Shown: positions 29,670 to 41,002 of the stretch, piece by piece | Position numbering within the stretch: the stretch's first letter is position 1 | Layout: each line of letters starts with the position of its first letter | Source of the DNA: Dama dama | Lineage: Eukaryota > Chordata > Mammalia > Artiodactyla > Cervidae | DNA length: 64,000 nucleotides | Direction: 5' to 3' | Assembly (NCBI RefSeq): GCF_033118175.1 | Contig: NC_083693.1 | Coordinates: forward strand, 53,499,981-53,563,980 | Translations under genes and position numbers: made by a program | Notes under the pieces: model-generated | Told to the model about the DNA's origin: nothing | Database searches by the model: none | Seen by the model: only the letters and a program-made list of their open reading frames with translations

Positions 29670-31030
29670 GTCCACGTCCTACCCAATGAACACATCACCC
29701 AAGCCCATAGTCAGGCCAGTTCCCAAGAATAAAGAGAAAAGGAGGGAGGCCTGGTCTCCATTCCCCTCCCCTTGAAGCTGTTCAGCTCTGCTGCTCCCAG
29801 TGTCTGCCCTGCCCACCCCCATGCACTCAGGGCCTGCCTGGAGCCCAGCGCCCCCTCCCCGGGGCGGCTCAGGGGCAAGAGCGCTGTGGGAATTTTCCAT
29901 CTGATTCTGCAGCCTGGTTGACTCCTCCTCAGATCATTATCCTGGCACCGACACCAGGCGGGTTGGGCAAGCTTTCCTGCAGGGCCTGGACCTGCTCAGC
30001 CCAGGCTTACGCTCTGCAGATTGCAAGGGCAGGAGTGGGTTTCGGGCCCCAGGTACCCTGCACCCAGCCTCAGACCAAGGCCTTGTTTCCCACCCCCCGG
30101 CCCCGCCTGCAGCCTCTGCCCAGGCCTGTTTCCTCCTAGCTTCCTGCTCTCTTATTTCCTTCGGCTTTCCCTCTGGGCGGCTCCCGACTCTTCCAAAAAT
30201 CCCCTCCAGGAAATTTGCTTGTTGCCACAAAATAATGCAAATATGCTCCTGAGGCTGCCTGAGCCACAGCGTTCTCTGCCTTCCAGAGACCTGGAGAGGG
30301 AGGAAGAGGCAGGTCGGCGGCCCTCTGTCCCCCCTCTCCAGACATCCCGAGGGGACAAGAACAAGCCGCAGCCACCGCAGGGCCTGGGGACCAGACAAAG
30401 CCTTGGCACACTGTCTCAGGGAACCAAGCTCAGCCAGGGAAAAGCCACAGAAGACCTTCAGATGCTCCCGGGCCCTTTCTGTCTGTTTAATAATAGAAAA
30501 AGTTTGTGTTCATGTTCAGCGTTTGTTTATCCCTGTTTATCTGATTCAAACTCCTTGCCCTGTCAGGAGCAGAAAGGGAGGACACGGGACAGACACCTCC
30601 AAGCCCCACATTCCCGGGGGGTGCCCAAGGTGGGGCCGGAGGAGGGCAACAAATCCTGGCTGGGCGGTGTCTGGGGGCCGTGCCCTGACCTACACCCCTT
30701 GGTCACAGCCAGCGGCCTGATGCCCTGCACCCCAGGGGCACGAGGCAGGGGTGAGGGCTGCCCTCTGCAGAGGAGAGTGGGGGTGGGGTGGGGGCCACGG
30801 GAAGTGTCTGGGGCAGAATCAAGTGATGCCCAAAGCCTCTCAGTGGCCTGACCCCTCAGCTCTTCCCGCCCCTCCCCTCATCACCACTTGGGGTCACTGG
30901 GCTGAGGGGCTGAGAACGTGGCCCGTCCCCAGCTTTCCTCTCCTGCGGCCGATGCCGCCTGCTTGCTCAGGAGAGGAGTGGGATCCCAGGGGCTCTGGCT
31001 CCTGGTGCAGCAGAGGTGGTGGGAGCACTC
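29670..31030. other. GC-rich intergenic sequence with possible regulatory segment
   Basis: No gene recognised. It holds an ATGCAAAT octamer (30235-30242), two TGTTTAT forkhead-type sites (30524-30530, 30534-30540), a GATA-type TTATCT (30537-30542) and a G-run cluster at 30779-30801. The long ORFs (276 codons at 30021-30851) are without domains. Confidence 0.4.
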
Positions 31031-31039
31031 ACCTACTGT

Positions 31040-31210
31040 CTCCTGTGTACCAGCCCTCAGACCAGCGCCACAGATAAACTCTACCCCATCAACTTTCTCA
31101 GTAGCAATCCCATGAGGTAGATGTTTTCATGCCCATTTGACATGGGCTCCTGAGGTTCAGAGAGGTGAGCGAGGTCACACAGGTGGTAGGTCGTGACTCA
31201 GAGCCAGGCT
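31040..31210 (-). repeat. MIR SINE
   Basis: 'caatcccatgaggtagatgt', 'cctgaggttcagagaggtga' and 'gaggtcacacaggtggtagg' are the MIR core read in reverse. Ancient. Confidence 0.85.
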
Positions 31211-31456
31211 GTTTGGAATGCAACGGCTGTGGAGTCTTCCCCGGTTTCAGGGCTGCTGCCAACCAGAAGACACAACCCTCGCCTTGTGAAGGCCAGCACA
31301 TCCGGTCTCACCCAGCTCCAAACGCCAAGTCCCATAGAGTCTTTGCACCTACAAAGGGGAGCCCAGGGACTCCCTGGATGCCTCTCGAAGAGACAGGTTT
31401 TGAAAACTCGGCTTTCTGGATTGGCCTGGGACTGACTGGATAAAAATAACAGGGCA

Positions 31457-31582
31457 GTGAGAATTCCCTGGCAGTCTAGTGGTTAGGGCTTGATGCTTTC
31501 ACTGCCCAGGGCCCAAGTTTGATCCCTGATTGGGGAATTAAGTTCCTGCAAGCTATGTGCAGCAGCCAAAAAAAAAAAAAAG
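31457..31582 (+). mobile_element. CHR-type SINE
   Basis: Head gaattccctggcagtctagt, B-box-like AGTTTGATCCC, tail of 14 A at 31569-31582. Confidence 0.87.
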
Positions 31583-31619
31583 TAACATAAAGTAGGTGAA
31601 ACGGTCCCATGTTCACCTT

Positions 31620-31857
31620 GGGTGTGTGTGTGCTGTCTCTTCAGTCATGTCCAATTCTTTGTGACCCTGTAGACTCCTCCCATCAGGCTCCTCTGTCCAT
31701 GGGGATTCTCCAAGCAAGAGTACTGAAGTGCTGGAGGGGGTTGCCATGCCCTCCTCCAGGGGATCTTTCCAACCCAGGGATCAAACCCTTCATCTCTTAC
31801 GTCTCCTGCATTGGCAGGGGGGTTCATTTACCACTAGTGCCGCCTGGGAAGCCCATT
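31620..31857 (-). mobile_element. Bov-tA SINE
   Basis: Full minus-strand Bov-tA with a (GT)n run next to its 3' end. The direct repeat ttcacctt at 31612-31619 and 31858-31865 is a probable target duplication. Confidence 0.9.
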
Positions 31858-31865
31858 TTCACCTT

Positions 31866-34300
31866 AAGCCTCCAAATTAGGACATAGACCAAATGAGGTA
31901 TAAGGCCTTATAAGAAGCAAGCCACAGTAATTGTGCCTTCTGATTTCAAGGAAGAATTGACCTCAGGTTGGATGAGTTATATTTATCCTTGTGGCCCATT
32001 ATGTGGCTCTCATCAGGCAAAGGCCAGAAGGGGTTTAGGGCTCTGGGGCCAAGCCTATAGGCCTGTGACCTTTCTGCCTTCAGGCTCTGCAGCCCTCAGA
32101 CTGCAGGTCAGATCCCAGGAGACAGGCTACGGGAGAAGATGAGTTACTTAACTGAGGCCTGAAAGCTTTTGAAATGAGGCTCATCTGCCCTCAAACAAGC
32201 ACTGTGTGCCGGTGACCCTGGAGAGAGGGCAATGTCTTTGACCCGCCCAACATCCCCCTCGGGACTGCTCCATCCTCTCTTGACCTTCTCACCCGCCTCC
32301 CGGGCTGCTCACCCCCCACCTGCCGTATCTGTGGTCTAACAGCTGTGGAGGGTGAGCAGAGACGTTAAGCCCTAATGCCTCCAGGTTCTTAGCAGCTGGG
32401 AGCTCTCTCAGCTGCCTGGTGGTTCCCGCCTTTCTTCTGGAATGTTCAGCTGACAACATCTCTATCAGCTGTGAGTGCCGAGAGGCTGAGGACTGACAGG
32501 TAGGCAAAATGCGTTTCAGCCTTGGCTTGCCAGACCGGAGACCACCGCAAATCCTCACGTCTGCTTTGTTTGGGCTGTTTTCCAGTTGGGAAAAATGTTA
32601 CTGAGAGTATGGGGGTGGGGCCTCTCGAGACTCTAGGGTCTAGAGTCTGTCTGTTGGCACGCAGATGGAGCCAGTGGGGATGGCAGGGAGAAAAAGACCC
32701 CTTCTGAGAACTTGTGGCAGAGTGGGGAATGGAACGGATAAGGATCAAAGGACAAGTCCTGGGCTCTTGGGAGCTGCCATGCCCACAGCGAGCCTCCAGT
32801 TCCCAGCCTCCTGGTGGTTCCCGTGCCCCAGTAGGCCCCACTTCCAGGGCTTTGGAGCCCCTGGCTGCCTACATCAGAATCGCCTGGGTGCTTGTTATAG
32901 TTGCCTGATGCTGGGTCCCAGCCTAGATGTTCTGATCTCAGTGGAGAGGAGGAAGGACAGGGACTGTGGCTCCCAGACCCCTGCCCAGGTGACTGTCAAT
33001 TTAGGAGCCATCACCCTGTGTGCTCAGGCCGAACCCAGACCAGGGGCAGCTCCACACACACAGCCTGTTTCCTCTTCGCTGGAGGCTTCCCCGCCCTCGG
33101 ATTTCTGGGTTAAAGGCCAAACGTTCTGGAAAAGCAGCATTTCTCCTGGTGCTCTCCTCAAAGGAGCCGGTGGCTAGACCTGAGAAGCAGCCCATCCTCG
33201 CAGGAGCCCCTCTCCAGAGCCTTCCACCCTTGTAACCCCACCTGGACCTTGCCCTGTGGGCCTCCGGCCAGGTTGTCAGCGTGGGAAAGCCCCGCGGGAG
33301 CCGCAGAGGCGGCAGAGAGGAGGTTCCAGCGAGGGCTGGGAACCCCGCCTCCCTTGGGGGTGCAGCTGGCACCCCAGGCCGAGGCCTCCCCACCTTGGGG
33401 TGCCCGCTGAGCCCCATCCCGCGGCACCCGCCCCCTCCTGCTTCCTCCTCTGCACTCAGAGCCCGGGAGGCCTGCTCTGGCCAACCTGCAGACTTGGATT
33501 CATCTTTGAAAACCAACCTCCGCCCCCTCACCTTTTCTGCTAACCCTCCTGCCAAGCTGAAGAGCCCTGACGTTCCCTTCCCGTGGGGAGGTAGCACGTC
33601 CCCCATGTCCCTCACGCTGTGTCAGCACGCAGAATTCCCCTGCAGGCTCGCCTCTGTGAGCAGCCACCGGTGGGAGTATGTGTGCGGGGAAGGTGATTCT
33701 TAATTGGGCTTGTGGTCTGGAGGTAGTTGAAAGCTTTTCTGCCCCTCCTAACAAGGATTTGGGTGGGTTTTCTATTATCTCATTTCAGAGGTGAAGCAAG
33801 ACCAGCTCAGTCACACCTTCCACACTTCAAGTAGGCTCATGGCTCTCGACTTTGGCTATTTCCTCCCTCATATTTATTGCCGTTTGCTTTCTCAGTTTTT
33901 TGGTTTTCCAGAGTGTGAGTGAGGACAGGGTGTATTTGCTTCCCCACTGAGTCTTCAGACGCGATGGCGAGTGAGAGCCAGGAAGTGTTCACTAAATGTT
34001 TGTTGACTGAGTGCATAGGGCTTTGAGATTAGTGTTCGTAAACCTAAACATGTTTGTGAATTGTGTAAGGATAGGCATGACTTTAAGTCATTGGTCCTAC
34101 CCAGAAGACTCATGTGACAGGTAATTTAGCCTCGTGGTCTATATTTTCCAGGTCAGACGCAGGTACCACAGTGACTCTTGACCTCACTTCCACAGGCTTA
34201 CCCCTCATGCTAATTGTGTGTGACTCAAGCCACTCGGGATGAAATATGATTGGTTAGGAGGTGACCTGCCACAGTGGCCGAAGTTAGCTCACAGGTAGGG
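31866..34300. other. GC-rich intergenic sequence, no gene recognised
   Basis: 32868-32945 resembles a diverged MER20/MER5-type hAT remnant (catcagaatcgcctgggtgc). 33930-34020 resembles an L2 3' end (actaaatgtttgttgactga). 33270-33450 is GC-rich with moderate CpG but below a convincing island. No coding exon was recognised. Confidence 0.4.
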
Positions 34301-34307
34301 GAGGAAT

Positions 34308-34516
34308 GGGGCTTCCTCAGTGGCTCAGTGGTAAAGAATCCACCTGCCAATGTAGGAGACGTGGGTTCAATCCCTGGGTTGGGAAGATCCCCTGGAGAAG
34401 GAAATGGCAACCCACTCCAGTATTCTTGCCTGGGAAATCCCGCGGACAGAGGAACCTGGTGGGCTACAGTCCATGGGGTTGCAAAGAGTTGGACATGACT
34501 TAGCAACTAAACAACA
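34308..34516 (+). mobile_element. Bov-tA SINE
   Basis: Complete: GGGCTTCCTCAGTGGCTCAG head, GGTTCAATCCC B box, 3' half and AAACAACAA tail. Low divergence. Confidence 0.94.
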
Positions 34517-36085
34517 AGCGGAGGCTGTGGAAGCACACAGCCCGGGGTGGGGTCTGGGCTTTCTCACCCAGGGACCTCAGGCTACTCAGTCAACCTGCCA
34601 CTCACCTCCTAGGCTAAGAGCTCACCCCAGGAGCCTGACGCGCTGAGGACCAGGCCAGATGTTCAGTCCTGAAAGTGCCACACTGGCCTCGGGGGATGGG
34701 TTGCCCAGTGTCCAGGGCTCCTCTCTGATGAGTAACCCCCTCTGACCCATGGGCATCAGGCACCAGCCGGCACAGGGCCTTTGTGAACTTGGAATAAAGG
34801 CGACCCCCACCCCCACCCCCACCCCCCACCATCCAGATGGTCACAGCCCAACTCCGGCTGGATGGGCCCCCACGCATACCTCCGCCCACACCTGCATGGC
34901 TGTACATAACAGTCCTGACCTCAGGAAAGTCCCCAAGATTTGTCGGAAAAGGAAAGGCGGACAGTGCATTCTCCATCAGGCCCCTTCTCCGGGCCTTCCC
35001 CAAGCATTCCATTCCATCTGGCTTTACCATATCCCAGCTGGGCGGATCTTGGGCTACCCACCCCCCAAGTAGGACCCTGGGCTCTGGAGGGGGCCGGACC
35101 TGCCCCATGGCCCAGGATTCGAAGTGAGTTTCCTAGTTGGAACCAGGGACTGGTCGGACTGCCCCACCTGGCTCCCCTTCAAGGCCTGGCTCCGGCTCCT
35201 GCCCACACCTCCCCGCCCTCTGTCCCCATACCTCCTCGCAGTGTTTACCACACAGGAGGCCCGGAGAGCCAGTGAGCTGGGAAACTCCCGGCCACCTCCA
35301 AGCCACAGCCGCCAGCTGAAATATAATTAGCCTGCCGCTCCCACAGAGGCGACACTGTGTGCTTGCCAGGCCCCTGCCTTCTGCAGCGTGTTGGCAGCCA
35401 CCCAGGATAGGCGAGCCTCCCAGTCTGCCTTCACTGGGGGGAAAGGAAGAACTGAGAACAGATGGAGAAAGGGAAACAGAGCCACGTCGGGGAGGCCCGA
35501 GCTCGGGGCTGCGTCCCGGAGCAGGCCTTGGAGTGGCTGTCGCTCCAGAGTCACCCCCTCGTCCCTCAGCCCCTGAGCCCCTTGCCCTCAGCCATCCCAG
35601 ACCCTGTGCAGGGTGTAGGTGGGGAGATGCCTCTCTGGGCATCTCCGGCCAGCAGCCGCCCTCACTGGCCGAGGGTTTCCACAACAGAAGCGTCCTGGGC
35701 CGTTGGGGGACTTGGCCACAGGGTCCTCGGCTGGCCCAGATGAGGTGTTTCAAGTGGTTTTGCTTTTGAAGAACCTGCCACCCAGCACTTCGAGGGCCTC
35801 CCCTGCCCCATGCCTGTCCCAAGACCTTCACTGGCCCCGTTCTCCTCCCTACCCCACCCCTGGCTCCCACCTCCTTGCTGCTGGCCCCGGGCTCCTGTGG
35901 CCAAGCAAAGCTGCGCAGGCCCTGGCAGCTGCATTGCCCTTGACCCTGGAATGATTCCAGGCTCTGCTGAAACTCTGGAAGGCAGGCAGAGCCAGGGGTT
36001 ACTCTGAAGTCCTAGCCTCCAGTAACAACCTGTTTAAACAGAGCCAGGACCCCATGGGCCCACCCTCCCAATCCTCAGCCTGTCT
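34517..36085. other. GC-rich intergenic sequence, no gene recognised
   Basis: Apart from the C-run tract, I see no repeat or gene. Long ORFs on both strands (245 codons minus at 35133-35870) overlap each other and lack domains. Confidence 0.45.
34804..34827 (-). other. Potential G-quadruplex (minus strand)
   Basis: Four runs of 5, 5, 5 and 6 C on the plus strand separated by single A. The minus strand therefore has four G runs with 1-nt T loops, a very favourable quadruplex pattern. Confidence 0.85.
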
Positions 36086-36089
36086 TTGG

Positions 36090-36475
36090 TCCGCGGAAAA
36101 ACTTTAGTCAAAGAGTAAGTTTAATCAGAGAGGTGAAGAAACAAAGGAAAACTATCAAAGGAGATCAGATACTACTGTAGTCATTAAGCAAAGTCAAGGA
36201 CCTTTTAGATCCTTCTCAAGGGTTACAGATAATATTCGGAGCCAGTTCCTAAGAGCTGTCCTATATAGACTGAGCGCCCCACCAGGTGGAAGAAGTTAGC
36301 TCTACGATGACCAGACTGTAGCTGGGACATTAGCTGCCACAGTTCCCAGAACTGGCCTCAAGGAAATGGGAACACAGCAACCCTGGAAATAAAGACTAAC
36401 TGTATTTATGTCGATCAGAGCACCAATGACCAATCTCAGAGCTGACTGTGCTGTTTCTACATATAGCCCCTCCAT
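36090..36475. repeat. Possible LTR-like or other interspersed repeat
   Basis: AT-richer than its surroundings, with AATAAA at 36388-36393 and a sharp compositional change at both sides. It reads like a high-copy artiodactyl repeat, but I cannot name it and saw no TG...CA termini. A near-consensus CTCF motif (CCACCAGGTGGAAG) is at 36279-36292. Confidence 0.3.
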
Positions 36476-37123
36476 CAGTCTGTGAAAACTCTAACCCACT
36501 GATTGTCAGTGCAGGGGGATTCAATCAGCCTTTGGACAAGTCTCCGCCCTCCCCCCCAGTTGCCAGCATCCAAAATAGTGCAGACTTTCCTTTCCACCAA
36601 CCTTGCCTCTGTATCGGTTTTTGAGCAGCAAGCAGCCAAACCCCACTTTCAGTTATACTGGCACTCCCCAGCAATGACACTAAACCTCTGGAGGCCCCCA
36701 GTATACACCATCTCCTCAAGTTTCCCCAAGGACCGTGCCCTACTTAAAGAAACACTGGCCCGTAGCTCGTGACTTCAGTGCTTATGCAGAAAGGAACAGG
36801 AGCAAACCCTTCCCACTGCTGGGGGCAGCTGGGGACGGTCACGGGGTCTATCTGGGTTCTGGCTAGGGTCTTCCCTCCTGCAGCCAGAGTACCACAACCC
36901 ACACAGGCAGAATCTTCAAACCCTCTGAGGTAGGGGGACCCACCACCATTTCTTTTCTCCTCCCCAGCCATCCAGCCTGAAAGTAAAGGCCCATTGGAAG
37001 GTCAGAGTTTCTGGCACTCTTGACCCCATGTGCATCATAAACCCTTAACACAATGGTCTTTCCTGTAAGGGTTCGTTGAGGAATTTACTGCTAGAAGTCT
37101 AGGTAGTTCTGACAGTTCACAAT

Positions 37124-37335
37124 ATGTTGTTGTTGCTGTTTAGTGGTTCAGTCGTGCCCGACTCTTTTGTGACCTCATAGGCTGTAGCCCGCCAGGCCCC
37201 TCTGTCCGTGGGATTTTCCAGGCAAGTATACTGGGATAGGTTGCTATTTCCTTCCTCAGGAGATCTTCCTGACCCAGGGATTGAACCTGTGTCTCCTGCA
37301 TTGGCAGGCAGATTCTTCACCACTGAGCCACCAGT
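37124..37335 (-). mobile_element. Bov-tA SINE
   Basis: Complete minus-strand copy with TTGTTGTTGCTGTTTAG tail end on the left and CCACCAG at the head on the right. Confidence 0.91.
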
Positions 37336-37440
37336 GACATCTCCTTCAAACGTTCATTGCTTGACCATCATTTCTAAGGACTCTGCACACTTTTCATTTC
37401 TCTCATTCTCCACACCACTGTTTAAATTATCTTAGATAAC

Positions 37441-37522
37441 TGGAGAACCCCATGGACAGAGGAGCCTGGTGGGCTACAATCCATAGGTCAAAAAGAGTCA
37501 GACACTACTGAAGTCACTGAGC
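37441..37522 (+). mobile_element. Bov-tA SINE 3' fragment
   Basis: Only the last ~80 bp (GGACAGAGGAGCCTGGTGGG onward) are present, 5'-truncated. Confidence 0.85.
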
Positions 37523-37539
37523 AGATACTTGTTCATCAT

Positions 37540-37685
37540 GTATCTTCTACCACAAGAACGTACATTCCATAAGAGACCTTCTCTTTTCTGCTCACTGGGA
37601 TTTCTGCCCCTCCTCCCCTACCCCTCTCCTGCACAATGCGTGGTGCGTTAACAGGTGCTCCATACATGTGTTGAGTGAATGAAAT
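37540..37685 (+). repeat. L2 LINE 3' end
   Basis: Order of motifs (tctaccacaagaacgtacat, ttctgctcactgggatttct, gctccatacatgtgttgagt, ending gaatgaa) matches the L2 3' UTR. Confidence 0.65.
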
Positions 37686-37689
37686 GCCC

Positions 37690-38680
37690 GTGGTTTAGCC
37701 CCCATCCTCCCTGCCAGGAACAGGTGTTCATCCTTTGATCACTCAGGAGGTTCATTTGAAAATTAGCACTGAGGCTGCCTCAGGCAAGGGGCTTGACCCC
37801 GGGTCCGAGGAGCAGCCTGATGCTCACACATATCATAGATCATCCACGTGATGCGGGAAGGGGCTGCTGACCACTTGTCTACATTCTTGCTGATAAAGGT
37901 CCCATCTGGCCAGCACTGGCCTTGCAGACCAGAATCAGAAGCTTCCTGCGTGGCCCCTCGCCCTCTTTCCCGGCATGCCTTCTGTGTGCGCCAATGGGAG
38001 GCTGGCCACTGCCTCTATGGTTTGTTTACTTCGTCTATGGTTTGCTTTCTCCCTGATGTCCAGTTCTATTTGAACTTAGACACCTGAGGCAGCACTGCAG
38101 AGAGCAAGGGAGAGATGATCTGGAATCATCTGGGGATGTTCCCAGTGCTGCCTCCATCCCTCAGGTTCCAGCACAGCAGGACGGTGGCGGGTGGTGGAGA
38201 AGTTCTCCGTTGGGGTATCCTGGAAATATACTGAGAGACACAAAACCACGTCTGGACAGGTGTTCTGGCCAGGGTCCGCCTGCGTAGAAGTCCCGAGACT
38301 GTAAGATGGGGCGTGATGCTCCCAACCAGCCACTCAACACAGGGAAGAGCCTCTCCCTGGAAACAGCGCCAGGACCAGAGGAGGTGACAGTGCTATAGCC
38401 TTGGTCCTCCATTCTGGGTGCTGGGGTGACAGCCTCAGACCTGGGTCGTGACCTGAGGATGATTGAAACCCCTCCCCCTCCCTCAGGAAGCAGGTGGCTT
38501 AACAGAAATGCAGAGAGAAAAGACTTCCTCCCCACGTCCTGACTTCCCTGGTGCTGCCAAGGGGCTAGCTTGCCCCCAACCCCTCCTGCTCCCAGGCCCC
38601 GAACTCAGGCACCCACCAGATCCTGCCAGTTCTCTTTCCACCTCTCCGGCTTCTTGGCCTCCTTTTCCAGGCCCTTCTAA
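37690..38680. other. Intergenic sequence, no gene recognised
   Basis: Single-copy-looking. Short ORFs only. Confidence 0.45.
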
Positions 38681-38691
38681 AAATGCTGTCA

Positions 38692-38833
38692 GGAATTCCC
38701 TGGTGGTCCAGTGGTTAGGACTCCATCCTTTCATTGCTGAGGATCCAGGACCTGGGTTCGATCCCAGATTGGGATCGAAATAAAATCCCACAAATCATGT
38801 AGCATGGCCAAAAATAAATAAATAGAAATAAAG
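38692..38833 (+). mobile_element. CHR-type SINE with target-site duplication
   Basis: Head ggaattccctggtggtccag, B box GGTTCGATCCC, (AAATA)n tail. Repeat atgctgtca at 38683-38691 and 38834-38842. Confidence 0.92.
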
Positions 38834-38842
38834 ATGCTGTCA

Positions 38843-39930
38843 CCTTGAGCCTCCAAATGGTAACCATAACATGGTTCCTTCTATAACCTCTCTCATCCCT
38901 TGGTGAGATAAATCTTCCTTACAGGCTGGTGGCATCACAACATTTTTCTGTCCCAAACCCCAAAGCGTACAGTACTGCCTCTTGGGTACAATCCTTTCTT
39001 CAGCCTTTCCCATGCAGTCCAAACTGTCTTCCCAACCTCATCACCACTCCAGCCAGGTCTGTCTGTCTTTCAAATACGTCAGTCGTCCATCCACTCATTT
39101 GTTCATTTATATTTACCATGAACAGTGATTTATAGGGATGAAAATCACCTTTCGTTTTGTGAAGGAGCAGGGACAGAGAGCAAGAAGGACTCCACACTTC
39201 CACTGACATGTGAGGTGGCCTTGGATTTTACAAAAATTTTAAGTATTTATTGACTGAGAAGTTGTGTTTATTATATTGGTGGGCTTATAAAATAATTTAT
39301 TTTAAAACTTTTTCAAAATAAGATTATTTAAAAAGATAAGGTACATTCAAGCAAATAACTTATTTATTTCAATTAGTCCAGTATTTTAAAATAACAAAAG
39401 AAAAATACTATTCGTGATACTTTCATCATTTTAATACTAATCCCGTACTTTAACTATGTCTATCTCTAAGTACCACGCCCCTTGTATTTTTCTGGGGGCG
39501 GGGGGAGTGCATTACTTTCAATATGGGTTTATTACTTTTAATTTTTCATAAAATTGCCCACAATCTTCTTTAAAGTTGTGTTTTAAAGTTAATAAATTTG
39601 ATATTTTGGACACTTTTAATCGACTCTTTGAATTGACCACAGTATTTTTGAATGAGAATTTACCCTTTGTATAAGTGCCCGGTCAGCTTAGGAAAATTCT
39701 GCACATAATGGCTGTTCTAAATTCTGATATTACAATCTGCAACTCTTTGAGCGCTGAGTTGCTGCAGGAACACTTAGCAACTGGGAGGGGTGGAGCAGTG
39801 AGAGCCCAGCTGGGAGTAAAGTTTTCATTAGCGGCGGCGGGCGCTTGGACTGGGGCTTCCCCTCACAAGCTTTAGTTTCCCCCCCTTTGTAAGGAGCAAG
39901 GATTCCACCCGGCTGCACCCAGCTGGCACC
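38843..39930. other. Intergenic sequence, AT-rich in its middle
   Basis: 39080-39130 resembles the reverse of an L2 3' end (ccactcatttgttcatttat). 39220-39660 is very AT-rich with no recognised repeat. Composition switches abruptly to GC-rich near 39830. Confidence 0.45.
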
Positions 39931-39934
39931 CAGC

Positions 39935-40205
39935 TGGCACGTGCGGTGAGGGTCTCGTGACAGTGGACACCGCAGGCGCCGCTCGGGGCTGACACGTGGA
40001 GGCGCTCAGCGGCCCCGCCGTCCTGCTGCACGCAGGTGCGGCCTCCCCTGGACACCCGCGGCTGGCTCCGCCTCCGGCCTCGCAGGACGCCCCGCCCACC
40101 GCATCCTGCCTGGGTCGGAGCTGCGGGGAGCTCGAGGTCCCACTCAGCAGGCTGTCGCACGTAAGTCACAATTCGCGTGTACAGGGTGTACCCCGTGCCC
40201 CGCAC
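39935..40205. promoter_or_regulatory. CpG island, no assigned gene
   Basis: About 30 CpG in roughly 270 bp by hand count, GC near 70%, next to AT-rich DNA. A consensus splice donor GTAAGT is at 40161-40166 on the plus strand. This could be the promoter and first exon of an unannotated (probably non-coding) transcript, or an enhancer-type island. Confidence 0.6.
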
Positions 40206-40320
40206 TGTTCTAAGCACTCTGTGTCAACATTAACAAATGGACTTCTGGCAGCTGCGTCTAGGATCCCTACAGTCATCGCCTCGCGAGGCCCAGAGGGTGA
40301 GTGACCGAACCAGGCTACGC
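40190..40320 (-). repeat. MIR SINE fragment
   Basis: 'cactgttctaagcactctgt' and the later 'gcccagagggtgagtgaccg' match the reverse MIR core. It overlaps the edge of the CpG island. Confidence 0.6.
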
Positions 40321-40734
40321 GCCCAGGCAGGCTGCCTCCAAGGTTGTCCGTCTGTCCCTCTAAGTGCTCTCCCCACCCTTTTCCCGTGTCAGGAGGAGGG
40401 TGGCCCCTGCGTCCAATCCTGCCCCGCCCAGCGCCCTTGCCCACAGGCTGCCTTTCTGTGTTGGTCGGCGGAGCGGCCAGGAGAGATCAAAGGGAGGGAG
40501 GAGAAGGAGGTCTGAGTTAATTCCCCTGACACCCTCCCTGCCAGGTCACCCGGGCTGGCTGTGACCCTGGAAGGAAGGTCGCAGCCTCTGTCAGGTAGCC
40601 CCTTGCACTGATTCTCTCCTTGATTCCAGGAGGTAGTCCGAGCACGGAGCTTCACTGCTAGGGAGCCCAGCTGCTGTAGCACCCCCTCACCCAACCCCCT
40701 ACCCTCTCACCCCTCACTGCTCTTCTTCCCGGTT

Positions 40735-40873
40735 TTGTTGTTCAGTCTTTCAGTCGTGGCTGCCTCTTTGAACCCCCATGAACTGCAGCATTCCAGGCTT
40801 CCCTGTCCTCCACCATCTCCCCGAGTCTGCCCAGACTCATCACTGAGTCAGCGATGCCATCCAACCATCCTCC
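40735..40873 (-). mobile_element. BovB LINE 3' end fragment
   Basis: Reverse of the BovB 3' end: TTCAGTCTTTCAGTCGTGGC, then ccatgaactgcagcattcca and tcagcgatgccatccaacca. Only the last ~140 bp. Confidence 0.88.
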
Positions 40874-41002
40874 CCCTTTACATCTTTGTAAATAGTTCCT
40901 TTGTCAGTGAAGTGTTCGCCACCCAGTACTGCCTCTCAGCCATCCAACCTGCAAGGCTTTCCTTGTCTTGGGCCCTATCAGTTTGCTTCCTCTTCTTCCT
41001 TT

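Noticed and set aside
30021..30851. 276-codon plus-strand ORF
   Set aside because: GC-rich by-product with overlapping ORFs on the minus strand. No signature, no splice logic.
33001..33615. 204-codon minus-strand ORF
   Set aside because: GC-rich region without recognisable domains or conserved motifs.
34308..34516. tRNA gene because of tRNA-like A and B boxes
   Set aside because: The sequence is the head of a Bov-tA SINE. The same applies to the other Bov-tA and CHR copies.
35133..35870. 245-codon minus-strand ORF
   Set aside because: Overlaps several plus-strand ORFs of similar length, Gly/Arg/Pro-rich, no domain.
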